The notes beneath the pieces are model-generated. The model saw only the letters and a list, made by a program, of their open reading frames with translations, ran no database searches and had not been told where the DNA came from. Shown here piece after piece: positions 7,619 through 15,000 of a DNA stretch of 64,000 nucleotides. How positions within the stretch are numbered: position 1 is the stretch's first letter; each line of letters opens with the position of its first letter. The position numbers and the translations under genes are program-made. The stretch comes from CAWJTN01 sp963845895. GTDB taxonomy: Bacteria; Patescibacteriota; Microgenomatia; UBA1406; GWC2-37-13. The stretch lies in the NCBI GenBank assembly GCA_963845895.1, contig CAWJTN010000001.1, forward strand, positions 186,001-250,000, written 5' to 3'.

Positions 7619-8025
7619 ATTGATTTTGTTTCTAATTTTGTCCTAACTGACAGTTTGCTTGCTACGCCTTTCAATACAGCAACACTCTCTTCCGGGGTTA
7701 AGCCATTTATTTCAAATAGAATTCTTCCCGGGGCGACGCTAGCTACAAAATATGCGACGTCACCTTTACCAGCGCCCATAGTGACTTCTGGCGGTTTTTT
7801 AGTAAAAGGTTTATCAGGAAAAATACGAATCCAAAACTTTCCAACTTTTCTTGTGGCTCTGGCCAGCAAAACTCTTGCTGATTCGATTTCTCTATCTTTT
7901 ATCCAACCCTTATCCAACGATTTTAATCCATGGGAACCGAATATCAACTTTTCACCTTTCACAGAAATTCTTCTCCACGTTCCTCTAAATTGTTTTCTAT
8001 ATTTTTGTCTTTTTGGTGCTAACAC
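7615..8025 (-). CDS. rplP: 50S ribosomal protein L16
   Basis: A 136-residue L16, which organises the A-site of the peptidyl transferase centre. Signatures are LAPKRQKYRKQFRG at the start, GKFWIRIFPDKPFTKKPPE in the middle and MGAGKGDVAYFVASVAPGRI. The length is normal. It lies 33 bases downstream of rpsC; that spacer is a short AT-only palindromic stretch (AAATTTAAAATTTTAAATTT-like). Confidence 0.97.
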   Translation of the reverse strand: MLAPKRQKYRKQFRGTWRRISVKGEKLIFGSHGLKSLDKGWIKDREIESARVLLARATRKVGKFWIRIFPDKPFTKKPPEVTMGAGKGDVAYFVASVAPGRILFEINGLTPEESVAVLKGVASKLSVRTKLETKSI

Positions 8026-8058
8026 TTTTTAAAATTTAAAATTTTAAATTATAAATTT

Positions 8059-8694
8059 CTATTTACATATCCAAACTTTAACTCCTATGTATCCTGACTT
8101 TGTCAATGCTGGAAATTTAGCAAAATCTACTTCTTCTCTTATTGTTGATGTAGGAATTGTCCCCAAGAAATATTTCTCTCTTCTTGAAATTTCGGCGCCC
8201 GCAATTCTTCCGCCAAGCTGGATTTTTACCCCTTTTGCACCTGCTTCCTTTACTCTTCCCATTGTGTTGTGAACTACCGATCTATGAGGAAAACCTTTTA
8301 TAAGTTTTTCTGCAATCGTCTGAGCCACATAATAGGAGTTTAGATAAGGTCTTTTTACAGGCTCTATCTTTATCTCCAACTTATTTCTCTTTTTTTTATC
8401 TAGCGGAAGATAAGATGAAACAAATTTTTTTACATCCTCTAGGCCTTTTCCACCACGACCTATTATCATTCCTGGTTTAACAGAATAAATAAATATTGTT
8501 ATTTTATTTATTGCTCTTTCTATGTCTATTTGGGTCACTGATGCATAACTAAGTTTTCTCATTAACACTTCTCTTATTTTTGCGTCAGAAATCAAAGCAT
8601 CTCTATATGCCTTTTTTTGAGAAAAAAACCATCGCGAATTCCAGTTGTATATTATTCCTAGCCTTAAACCTTTAGGATGTACCTTTTGTCCCAT
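8059..8694 (-). CDS. rpsC: 30S ribosomal protein S3
   Basis: A 211-residue S3, part of the mRNA entry tunnel. It starts MGQKVHPKGLRLGIIYNWNS, carries a KH domain with the GxxG loop (PGMIIGRGGKGLEDVKKFV), and has the C-terminal domain motif GRIAGAEISRREKYFLGTIP. Normal length. The 45-base spacer to rplV is the start of an AT-rich imperfect palindromic repeat that continues into the rplV 3' end. Confidence 0.97.
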   Translation of the reverse strand: MGQKVHPKGLRLGIIYNWNSRWFFSQKKAYRDALISDAKIREVLMRKLSYASVTQIDIERAINKITIFIYSVKPGMIIGRGGKGLEDVKKFVSSYLPLDKKKRNKLEIKIEPVKRPYLNSYYVAQTIAEKLIKGFPHRSVVHNTMGRVKEAGAKGVKIQLGGRIAGAEISRREKYFLGTIPTSTIREEVDFAKFPALTKSGYIGVKVWICK

Positions 8695-8714
8695 AACTTT
8701 ATATTTAAAATCTT

Positions 8715-8817
8715 AAATGTAAAATGTTAAATCCACAACTTAAATCTTTTTATCTCTTTTTTTAGATTTCAGATTTGAGTTTTGGATTTTATTTTTAACA
8801 TTTGACATTTTAGATTC
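8715..8817. repeat. AT-rich imperfect palindromic repeat overlapping the rplV 3' end
   Basis: The left arm around AAATGTAAAATGTTAAATCC (8717-8736) pairs imperfectly with the right arm around GGATTTTATTTTTAACATTT (8782-8801). The right arm is coding and supplies the L22 tail residues KMSNVKNKIQNSNLKSK. Very similar wording (AAATGTTAAATCC and ATTTAACATTT) occurs in the argS-radA spacer (37870-37970), and related strings lie in epmA (about 40995-41065) and in front of grpE. It looks like a dispersed repeat family; I know of no named family to assign it to. Confidence 0.55.
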
Positions 8818-9207
8818 CTTACTCTTTTCTTCAACTTTTAACTCTTTTTTATTAACTTTTTCAACTGATTTAGGAACTTTTGTATCAAGAATAATCTTTA
8901 TATGTGAAAACCTTCTTAATATCGGCCTAACCATCCCTTTTCCACCTGGTTTATATCTTTTCAATTTTTGTCCTTCTTCAACTGTCAGAAGTTTAAAACG
9001 TAAACTCCTTTGATCAGCTTTTAAAGTATTTTTCGCATTGGTGAGTGCTGATTTTATAACTTTATAAAAAACTTTGGCGGATTTATTTGGCATATATGCC
9101 AGATAGTCCATAGCCTCTCCGGGATTTAATCTTTTTATTTCAGCAAGTAAAAACCTTAATTTTTTTGGCGAACTTTTTATATTTTTTATATATGTTCTAG
9201 ATTCCAT
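8740..9207 (-). CDS. rplV: 50S ribosomal protein L22
   Basis: L22 lines the exit tunnel. I place the start at ATG 9207 (MESRTYIKNIKSSPKKLRFL). It has a clear ribosome-binding site (AAAGGAG, five bases before the ATG) and begins one base after the rplB stop, whereas a longer frame from 9225 would overlap rplB. That gives 155 residues. The conserved hairpin region is KRYKPGGKGMVRPILRRFSHIKI. The last about 45 residues are a lysine- and serine-rich tail. Its end (KMSNVKNKIQNSNLK) is encoded by a dispersed AT-rich repeat and is probably not part of the L22 fold. Confidence 0.95.
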   Translation of the reverse strand: MESRTYIKNIKSSPKKLRFLLAEIKRLNPGEAMDYLAYMPNKSAKVFYKVIKSALTNAKNTLKADQRSLRFKLLTVEEGQKLKRYKPGGKGMVRPILRRFSHIKIILDTKVPKSVEKVNKKELKVEEKSKESKMSNVKNKIQNSNLKSKKRDKKI

Positions 9208-9208
9208 A

Positions 9209-9967
9209 TTAGCTCCTTTTGACAATAAACTTATTGCTCCACTTATTTCTATTTCTGGTTAATTTACCCCTTGCCTGTTTTCCCCAAGGCGTTTTAGGAT
9301 GCATACCTTCACCTGTTCTTCCTTCTCCTCCGCCATGAGGATGACTTCTTGGATTTTGGGCCGTACCACGAACAGTCGGCCTTATACCCATGTGGATCTT
9401 CCTGCCTGCTTTACCTATAACTTGGTCCTTACGGTTAACATTTCCTAATTGTCCGATTGTAGCATAACAATCAGCAAAAAACCTTCTAATTTCACCCGAA
9501 GGTAATTTCAACTGAACATAAGGATCTTCCTTAGCTACAACAACCGCAAAGCCTCCGGCACTCCTTATCATCTGTCCACCTTTCCCTGCATAGAGTTCGA
9601 CATTGTGAACTTGGATACCTATTGGTATATTTTTTAAAGGCAGAGCATTGCCCACTCGTATTTCCGCTTTAGGAGAGGATATAATTTTATCATTTACCTT
9701 TAAATCCTTTGGATGAAGAACGTATCTTTTCTCTCCATCCTTATAGCTGACTAGTGCAATTTCAACATTTCTGTTAGGATCATATTCTATTCGCTCAACC
9801 ATTCCTTCCACATCTTTTTTATCTCTTTTAAAATCAATCATTCGGTAATACCTTTTTTGTCGGCCACCTTGGTGACGAACGCTAATTTTTCCAGAGGAGT
9901 CTCTTCCTGAATGTTTTTTCAGGATATTAATCAGGCTCTTTTGCGGTTCAAAATTTGAATTTTTCAT
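9209..9967 (-). CDS. rplB: 50S ribosomal protein L2
   Basis: A 252-residue L2, essential for peptidyl transferase activity and subunit joining. Conserved segments are SGRDSSGKISVRHQGGRQKR, GNALPLKNIPIGIQVHNVEL, and the catalytic-region HPHGGGEGRTGEGMHPKTPWG with the key histidine. It lacks about 20-25 residues at the N-terminus compared with typical L2 (about 275), starting at KNSNFEPQKSLINILKK. It is followed directly by rplV, not by rpsS as usual. Confidence 0.97.
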   Translation of the reverse strand: MKNSNFEPQKSLINILKKHSGRDSSGKISVRHQGGRQKRYYRMIDFKRDKKDVEGMVERIEYDPNRNVEIALVSYKDGEKRYVLHPKDLKVNDKIISSPKAEIRVGNALPLKNIPIGIQVHNVELYAGKGGQMIRSAGGFAVVVAKEDPYVQLKLPSGEIRRFFADCYATIGQLGNVNRKDQVIGKAGRKIHMGIRPTVRGTAQNPRSHPHGGGEGRTGEGMHPKTPWGKQARGKLTRNRNKWSNKFIVKRS

Positions 9968-10251
9968 CCTTGTGGAAACAGATCAATTTTACCCTCGATT
10001 AACTTTATGAAGGCAAATTTTCTATCGCGTAATTTTTTTGCAACCATTTTTCTTCCAGTTTTTCTCGTCTTTCCTTTTCTTACCATAATTTTTATCTCTC
10101 CTACTTTGACTTTATATAATTTTTCCAGAACATTCTTTATCTGATATTTATTCGAATCCAAACTTGTTTCAAAAACATAAACCTTGGCGCTTGCCAAACC
10201 TGTAGCCTTTTCTGTAACAACCGGTTTTATTAAAACTCTATCAATTTTCAT
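9964..10251 (-). CDS. rplW: 50S ribosomal protein L23
   Basis: A 95-residue L23, the docking site for trigger factor and SRP at the tunnel exit. It starts MKIDRVLIKPVVTEKATGLA and has the typical YVFETSLDSNKYQIKNVLEKLYKVKV segment around residues 26-51. It overlaps the end of rplD by 11 bases and the start of rplB by four. Confidence 0.96.
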   Translation of the reverse strand: MKIDRVLIKPVVTEKATGLASAKVYVFETSLDSNKYQIKNVLEKLYKVKVGEIKIMVRKGKTRKTGRKMVAKKLRDRKFAFIKLIEGKIDLFPQG

Positions 10252-10948
10252 TTTTAATAAAATTCTTTTTAAATATTTCTAATGACCCTTTAAGTAACAT
10301 TATTTTTTTGCTGTTTAGGATATCATATGCATTAATCGAACCGGCATCTGTTAGCTTTAAATTTTCTATATTTCTTCCCGCTAGAACTAAATTATTTTTA
10401 TCTATTTTAGGAAATACCATTAAAACTTTTTCTTTATTAGATCCTACAGCCTTTAAAAAATTAACCATCAACTTGGTCTTTGGTTCAAGTTTTAAAAATT
10501 TCTCACTTAACCCAAACATCTCTTTATCTTTTCTTTTTTGTGTCAGTGCGTAAAAAAGAACACGTCTTTTTTGTTTTTTGCTTAGGTTTAAGGAAAAATC
10601 TCTTGGTTTAGGACCACCGACTACTCCACCTCCGACAAAAATCGGAGCTTTGATATCTCCGTGTCTTGCCCTACCAGTGCCCTTTTGCCTATATATCTTT
10701 CTTGTTGATCCAATGACTTCTCCTCTTGTTTTTGTCGAAGCATTACCCTTCCTTTGATTGGCTAAATAAACTCTTACATATTGAGCAACTAATTTAGGGT
10801 TTGCTTCTGTTGCAAAAATCTCTTTTGGCAACTCTATAACTCCAGCTTCTTTTCCATCTGGATCATAGACTGGAATAGATAACCCAGTATTAGCAGCCTT
10901 CTTGACTATAGTTTTTGCTTTTTTTTGTTCTGTTTTTATTTTAGGCAT
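10241..10948 (-). CDS. rplD: 50S ribosomal protein L4
   Basis: A 235-residue L4, which contacts the exit tunnel through an extended loop. The loop signature is TRGEVIGSTRKIYRQKGTGR followed by ARHGDIKAPIFVGGG. The N-terminus carries a lysine-rich extension of about 22 residues before LSIPVYDPDGKEAGVIELP. In some bacteria L4 also represses the S10 operon; no sign of that is seen here. Confidence 0.97.
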   Translation of the reverse strand: MPKIKTEQKKAKTIVKKAANTGLSIPVYDPDGKEAGVIELPKEIFATEANPKLVAQYVRVYLANQRKGNASTKTRGEVIGSTRKIYRQKGTGRARHGDIKAPIFVGGGVVGGPKPRDFSLNLSKKQKRRVLFYALTQKRKDKEMFGLSEKFLKLEPKTKLMVNFLKAVGSNKEKVLMVFPKIDKNNLVLAGRNIENLKLTDAGSINAYDILNSKKIMLLKGSLEIFKKNFIKNEN

Positions 10949-10981
10949 TTCTCAGAATTTGTAATTTTTAATTTAAAATTT

Positions 10982-11643
10982 TTAATTAATTTTTCTAATT
11001 TCTAACAAACCACCTATTGCTCCAGGAATTAATCCTTCGACAATTAATCCTTCAGGTTTAACTTCCACTACTTCCAATTTCTTGATAGTTACTCTTTCTC
11101 CACCCATCCTTCCTGCCATTTTTTTTCCCTTAAATACTCTTCCGGGGTCGTAGTCATGCCTATCGATCCTGGAGCTCTTTCGCGATCAGACTGCCCATGA
11201 GTTCTAGGTCCGCCTTTAAAATGATGTTTTTTCACAACGCCTTGGAAACCTTTTCCTTTTGACGTCCCAGAAACATCAACCAGATCTCCTGTTTTAAAAA
11301 ATAAGTCTGGTTTTATTTCTTCTCCAACTGTCAGTTTTAAGTCTCCAATCATTAAGGTTTTTCCTTCAACTTTAACATTCACCAACTGATCTAATCTAAA
11401 TTCCCTTAAAAAACGAAGCGGGGTTTTTATCCCCGCCTTTGCTAATTTTCCTAGATTTGGTTTTGCAATATTTTTTGTTTGCCCAAATCCAAGCATAAGA
11501 GAACTGTATCCATGCTTAGCGACAGTTTTAATATCTATCAGATAACAAGGAGTTGTTTTTACAAAAGTCGTAGGAATCCTATTCCCTTTCTTATCAAACA
11601 TCTGCGACTGTTCTGATTTTTCTCCTAAGATAAAACCTGGCAT
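10982..11643 (-). CDS. rplC: 50S ribosomal protein L3, reading frame interrupted by a one-base deletion
   Basis: L3 starts 23S rRNA assembly. The frame from ATG 11643 (MPGFILGEKSEQSQMFDKKG) follows L3 down to APGSIGMTTTP, then goes out of frame and stops at 11089. The conserved end continues in another frame: GRVFKGKKMAGRMGGERVTI, then a hydrophobic tail to a TAA at 10982. Adding one base in the four-base G run at 11144-11147 (plus strand) rejoins the parts into a normal 220-residue L3. L3 is essential, so sequence error is the likeliest cause. It is the first gene of the ribosomal cluster; rpsJ, its usual upstream partner, lies about 760 bases further away. Confidence 0.9.
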
Positions 11644-11710
11644 ATGGAATCTGTACGATCAAATAGAACAATACAACCCATAAAGTAGATTAAAATCAGT
11701 TCAGGGTTGA

Positions 11711-11739
11711 GCATGAAGTGAACTCATTCTGCTTCATGC
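11711..11739. repeat. Inverted repeat upstream of rplC
   Basis: GCATGAAG (11711-11718) and CTTCATGC (11732-11739) form an 8-bp stem with a 13-base loop, about 70 bases upstream of the rplC start. There is no T-run on its own strand exit, so it is not a plain terminator. It could be a leader structure of the ribosomal operon or an operator; I cannot decide from the sequence. Confidence 0.45.
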
Positions 11740-11740
11740 C

Positions 11741-11775
11741 AAAAAAAATAGCCCCAGATTGGGGCTTATTTTTTT
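11741..11775. terminator. Bidirectional intrinsic terminator between the SRPBCC gene and rplC
   Basis: Perfect stem AGCCCCA-GAT-TGGGGCT (11750-11766), flanked by an A run (11741-11748) and a T-rich tract (11767-11775), so it has a U tract in either direction. On the minus strand it would end transcripts coming from the tuf-rpsJ-SRPBCC side. This separates rpsJ from the rplC-map operon, which must then have its own promoter in 11644-11740. Confidence 0.8.
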
Positions 11776-11877
11776 ATTCCAATCCGGAAAAAACTTAAAT
11801 AATGTTATCCCAAACAAGGAAAAGTAACATTGAGTTGAATTATATAATATCAATTATAATAGGTCAAGCAGAAAAAG

Positions 11878-12260
11878 TTATTTTTCCAATACTTCTTTTA
11901 GCCTCATTAAAACCTTAATTGAAAATGGATCTTTAAGTTGTCCTTTATCAACCCATTCAAAATATTCAAGTTTAGTGACATTATTTGACTACTGGTCTTA
12001 ATCTATATCTAACATGATAGATATGATCTTTTGATGTAAACTTAAACATTTCATTTTCTTAAAACCAGTGACTTTATACTCGACAATATTCCTACTTTAT
12101 TTAAATTTTTGTAAATAGTTCCGAACTTAGTTGGTTTCTGATTTATTTTTTCTTTAACTATTGAATTAATCCAAAGTGGAGTATTATGAGGATTTAATGT
12201 AAACTCAAAAATTTCTTTGGCAGGTCTATTTATTTGAATATTCAATCTATTTTTTTTCAT
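11878..12260 (-). pseudogene. SRPBCC (START-like/polyketide cyclase) family protein, broken frame
   Basis: Starting at ATG 12260 (MKKNRLNIQINRPAKEIFEF, then TLNPHNTPLWINSIV) the sequence reads like a SRPBCC ligand-binding protein. Three frame changes follow, joining NIVEYKVTGFKK, then MFKFTSKDHIYHVRYRLRP, then NNVTKLEYFEWVDKGQLKDP to a TAA at 11878. Each break can be repaired by restoring one or two bases in a short run (GG, AAAA, AAA). It is therefore either a young pseudogene or an intact gene hit by several sequence errors. Intact length would be about 128 residues. It has no obvious link to the flanking ribosomal genes. Confidence 0.7.
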
Positions 12261-12297
12261 TCCAGAAAAATTATAGCAGCTAGAAAATACTATTTCT

Positions 12298-12321
12298 GTC
12301 CAATCGATTAATCGATTGGAC
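12298..12321. repeat. 24-bp perfect palindrome with core AATCGATTAATCGATT
   Basis: Both 12-base arms are perfectly complementary (outer bases GTCC and GGAC). The same 16-base core occurs in argS (37575-37600), there within a 26-bp perfect palindrome, and with one change near the end of epmA (about 40472-40489). This copy lies between rpsJ and the SRPBCC gene. The repeated core suggests a mobile or dispersed palindromic element, or a protein-binding site. Confidence 0.7.
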
Positions 12322-12368
12322 TATTTAATTTAAAAAAAATCTATTGTAAACACACCCTTAAGGTGAAT

Positions 12369-12390
12369 AAAAATGAAGTTGACTTCAGCA
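12369..12390 (-). terminator. Possible weak terminator after rpsJ
   Basis: On the minus strand, a TGAAG-TCAA-CTTCA hairpin is followed by a short T run (TTTTTATT) about 20 bases after the rpsJ stop. The stem is only five base pairs, so this is a weak call. The same 14 bases (AAAAATGAAGTTGA on the plus strand) recur at 14036-14049 on the other side of tuf. Confidence 0.35.
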
Positions 12391-12405
12391 AGATAGTTAG
12401 AGATT

Positions 12406-12714
12406 TTACATCTTAACTTCCACTTCCACACCTGCAGGGAGTTCGAGGTGCATCAAAGAATCGATGGTTTGATTTGTGGGGTTAATTATATCAATGAGAC
12501 GTTTGTGAATTTTTAAGCCAAAGTGTTCGCGAGCATCTTTATATTTAAATGGAGCTTTATTTACAACGTAAACTTCCGTCTTCGTCGGAAGAGGAATTGG
12601 ACCAACGATTGAAGCTCCTGTCCTAATGGCAGTATCGACAATCTTTTGACAGGTCTCATCAATTAAACGATGATCGTATGATTTTAGTCTAATTCTAATT
12701 CTTCCCTTTGGCAT
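12406..12714 (-). CDS. rpsJ: 30S ribosomal protein S10
   Basis: A 102-residue S10 (also NusE), part of the 30S head and of antitermination complexes. Signatures are RIRIRLKSYDHRLIDETCQK, GPIPLPTKTEVYVVNKAPFK and the C-terminal LELPAGVEVEVKM. It normally opens the S10 operon directly before rplC. Here it follows tuf after a 53-base spacer, and is separated from rplC by a broken gene and a terminator. Confidence 0.97.
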   Translation of the reverse strand: MPKGRIRIRLKSYDHRLIDETCQKIVDTAIRTGASIVGPIPLPTKTEVYVVNKAPFKYKDAREHFGLKIHKRLIDIINPTNQTIDSLMHLELPAGVEVEVKM

Positions 12715-12732
12715 AATTTAAAAGTGCGATGA

Positions 12733-12754
12733 TATAACGATTATAATCGTTATA
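12733..12754. repeat. 22-bp perfect palindrome between tuf and rpsJ
   Basis: The central 20 bases are ATAACGATTATAATCGTTAT, extended by one pair on each side, followed by a further half-site-like ACCGTTAT. The palindrome fills most of the 53-base tuf-rpsJ spacer. It could act as a processing hairpin or operator that sets the ratio of EF-Tu to S10. There is no T-run, so it is not an intrinsic terminator. Confidence 0.6.
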
Positions 12755-12767
12755 ACCGTTATAAAAT

Positions 12768-13952
12768 TTATTTAGATATCTTAGTCACAACACCCGCACC
12801 AACTGTGTGTCCACCTTCTCTGACGGCAAACTTCAATCCCTCTTCCATCGCAACCGGATAGATCAACTTGGCGTTTATCTTAACATTGTCTCCAGGCATA
12901 ACCATCTCAACTCCTGAAGGTAACTTTACTTCGCCTGTGACGTCAGTAGTTCCAATATAAAATTGTGGCCTGTAACCGTTAAAGAAAGGAGTGTGACGAC
13001 CTCCTTCTTCTTTTTTAAGCACATAAATCTCGGCTTCAAACTCCGTGTGAGGAGTAATAGATCCTGGTTTGGCTAAAACTTGCCCTCTTTGAACATCATC
13101 TTTCTCAATACCTCTTAGAAGAATTCCAACATTGTCGCCAGCTCTTGCTTCATCAAGTGTTTTCCTAAACATTTCTATCCCGGTAACAACTGTCTTTTTA
13201 GTAGCCTTTAAACCTACTATTGCTATTTCGTCATTAAGTTTTAATGTTCCTCTACTAACCCTTCCCGTAACAACTGTACCTCTACCTTGAATAGTGAATA
13301 CGTCTTCGATTGGCATAAGGAAAGGCTTATCGACAGCCCTCACAGGTTCGGGTATATATTCGTCAACAGCTTTCATCAAATCTTCAATTGACTTAACTGC
13401 TTCCGGATCGTCTTGTAAAGCCTTCAGTGCAGATCCTTTAATGACGGGAACTTTGTCACCTGGATATTTATATTTCTTTAAAAGATCTCTGACTTCCATC
13501 TCAACTAGATCCAAAAGTTCCTTGTCTTGAACCATATCTACTTTATTCAGATAAACTACAATAGCTGGAACATTTACCTGTCTAGCTAGTAAAATGTGCT
13601 CTCTCGTTTGAGGCATTGGTCCGTCTGGAGCGGAAACGACAAGTATTGCCCCGTCCATCTGCGCAGCTCCAGTAATCATGTTTTTAATGTAATCTGCGTG
13701 TCCTGGGGCATCGATGTGAGCATAATGCCTTTTATCTGTCTCGTATTCAGAATGATGAAGATTGATGGTCACTCCTCTTGCTTTTTCTTCCGGTGCCTTA
13801 TCTATATCTTCATATTTAAGAAATTTAGCCATACCTTTTTTAGAGAGGACATAGTGAATAGCTGAAGTTAATGTGGTCTTTCCATGATCAACATGGCCGA
13901 TAGTTCCAATATTCAAATGCGGTTTGTTTCGTTTAAAAACACCTTCTGCCAT
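12768..13952 (-). CDS. tuf: Elongation factor Tu
   Basis: GTPase that delivers aminoacyl-tRNA to the ribosome. G motifs are GHVDHGKTT, DAPGHADYI and NKVDM. The later domains carry RGTVVTGRVSRG and the C-terminal REGGHTVGAGVVTKI. I place the start at ATG 13952 (MAEGVFKRNKPHLNIG), which matches the family. A frame reaching further upstream to 13967 would need a TTG start. This gives 394 residues, the normal length. It lies before rpsJ and is divergent from the gene at 14085. Confidence 0.97.
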   Translation of the reverse strand: MAEGVFKRNKPHLNIGTIGHVDHGKTTLTSAIHYVLSKKGMAKFLKYEDIDKAPEEKARGVTINLHHSEYETDKRHYAHIDAPGHADYIKNMITGAAQMDGAILVVSAPDGPMPQTREHILLARQVNVPAIVVYLNKVDMVQDKELLDLVEMEVRDLLKKYKYPGDKVPVIKGSALKALQDDPEAVKSIEDLMKAVDEYIPEPVRAVDKPFLMPIEDVFTIQGRGTVVTGRVSRGTLKLNDEIAIVGLKATKKTVVTGIEMFRKTLDEARAGDNVGILLRGIEKDDVQRGQVLAKPGSITPHTEFEAEIYVLKKEEGGRHTPFFNGYRPQFYIGTTDVTGEVKLPSGVEMVMPGDNVKINAKLIYPVAMEEGLKFAVREGGHTVGAGVVTKISK

Positions 13953-13993
13953 AATATATATAAACAACTAATAAATAATAAAAATACTAGGTT

Positions 13994-13999
13994 ATTATA
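13994..13999 (-). promoter_or_regulatory. tuf -10 box
   Basis: A perfect TATAAT on the minus strand, about 42 bases before the tuf ATG, preceded 16 bases upstream by TTGCAT, a poor -35. Unlike many single genes in this window, tuf would have a real 5' leader. Confidence 0.6.
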
Positions 14000-14084
14000 A
14001 CCCACAGGAAAAAAAATGCAACACTATTTCACTTCAAAAATGAAGTTGATTTTTTTTCTATCACTATCTATGATAAGGTTATAG

Positions 14085-14972
14085 ATGAAAAAAGTCAAGA
14101 CCTTTTTCCATATTTTTGTTAATAGCCTTTTACCTCAAGATACATATTATCCCAAGCTTCTTAAAGTTCCTTTTTATTTCTCTCTACAGTATTTTACAGT
14201 TCTTGTATTTATTCTTAGCTTCATATTTGTAACTTCTATCAGCCTTAGATTAAGTCCTTTAAAGATTAACTCACTTTTAGGAAACCTTGCAGCTAATTTA
14301 AATAAGTATCCAAATGATTTGGTTATTAATATTAATAAAGGAACAATGACTACTAATTATGATAGGCCTTACTTTCTTTGGCTTGATTCAGATGAAGCCG
14401 ATACAAATCATTTATTGCTGGTGGTTGACCAAGAGGCTACTCCGCAAAAAATTAATCAATACGATTCGGCTATATTACTTACAAGAAAAAATATAGTTTT
14501 CAAAAATACTGGAACAGCCGACCTAAAAATTATTCCAATGAAAACGGTAGACAATGACACAATTACAAAATCTACTGTTGATAGTGTAAAAAATACTATT
14601 TTAAGTATCAACAAATTAGTTTTATTAGCTTATCCTCTGCTTTTTTTAGTTTTCTTTTTATTCTTAACATTAGTCTCCTTTTTTTCAAATGTGCTTTATG
14701 TATTAATCTCGGCCGGAGTGGTGTATCTTTTTTATCATTTTTTTATCCAACATAAATCAAGACCAAAATTTGTTAAAACTTTTCAAATCTCAATGCATGC
14801 CATTACATTACCTATGGTGACGAACTATACTTTAGGAGTTTTTAATTTAAAATTAAACCAATCTCTTTCAGTTCTCTACTTACTTTTGGTCCTCCTTTTT
14901 ACAGCTGTTGGAGTCTACAAAGCTTATGTACACGAAGTGTCTTCTCATCCCAAAATCCATCATAAAGTATAA
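14085..14972 (+). CDS. DUF1189-like multi-pass membrane protein
   Basis: A 295-residue membrane protein of unknown function. It has an N-terminal cytosolic stretch (MKKVKTFFHIFVNSLLPQDTY), a first membrane segment (about residues 30-52), an extracytoplasmic domain of about 115 residues, and then four further membrane segments. The layout, with a long beta-rich loop after the first helix, resembles DUF1189 proteins; I recognise the arrangement better than specific residues. It starts a plus-strand series and is divergent from tuf. Confidence 0.6.
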   Translation: MKKVKTFFHIFVNSLLPQDTYYPKLLKVPFYFSLQYFTVLVFILSFIFVTSISLRLSPLKINSLLGNLAANLNKYPNDLVININKGTMTTNYDRPYFLWLDSDEADTNHLLLVVDQEATPQKINQYDSAILLTRKNIVFKNTGTADLKIIPMKTVDNDTITKSTVDSVKNTILSINKLVLLAYPLLFLVFFLFLTLVSFFSNVLYVLISAGVVYLFYHFFIQHKSRPKFVKTFQISMHAITLPMVTNYTLGVFNLKLNQSLSVLYLLLVLLFTAVGVYKAYVHEVSSHPKIHHKV

Positions 14973-14988
14973 CTAAACTTTACTTTGC

Positions 14989-14994
14989 TACAAT
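14989..14994 (+). promoter_or_regulatory. -10 box adjoining the helicase ATG
   Basis: TACAAT ends six bases before the ATG at 15001, with no ribosome-binding site between. If transcription starts about seven bases after the -10 box, the mRNA begins at the start codon, so it would be leaderless. Confidence 0.6.
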
Positions 14995-15000
14995 TAGAAC

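Noticed and set aside
14031..14058. Intrinsic terminator (ACTTCA-N4-TGAAGT plus T run) before 14085
   Set aside because: No plus-strand gene lies upstream to be terminated; it may be chance or part of the 14-base repeat, so I do not call it.
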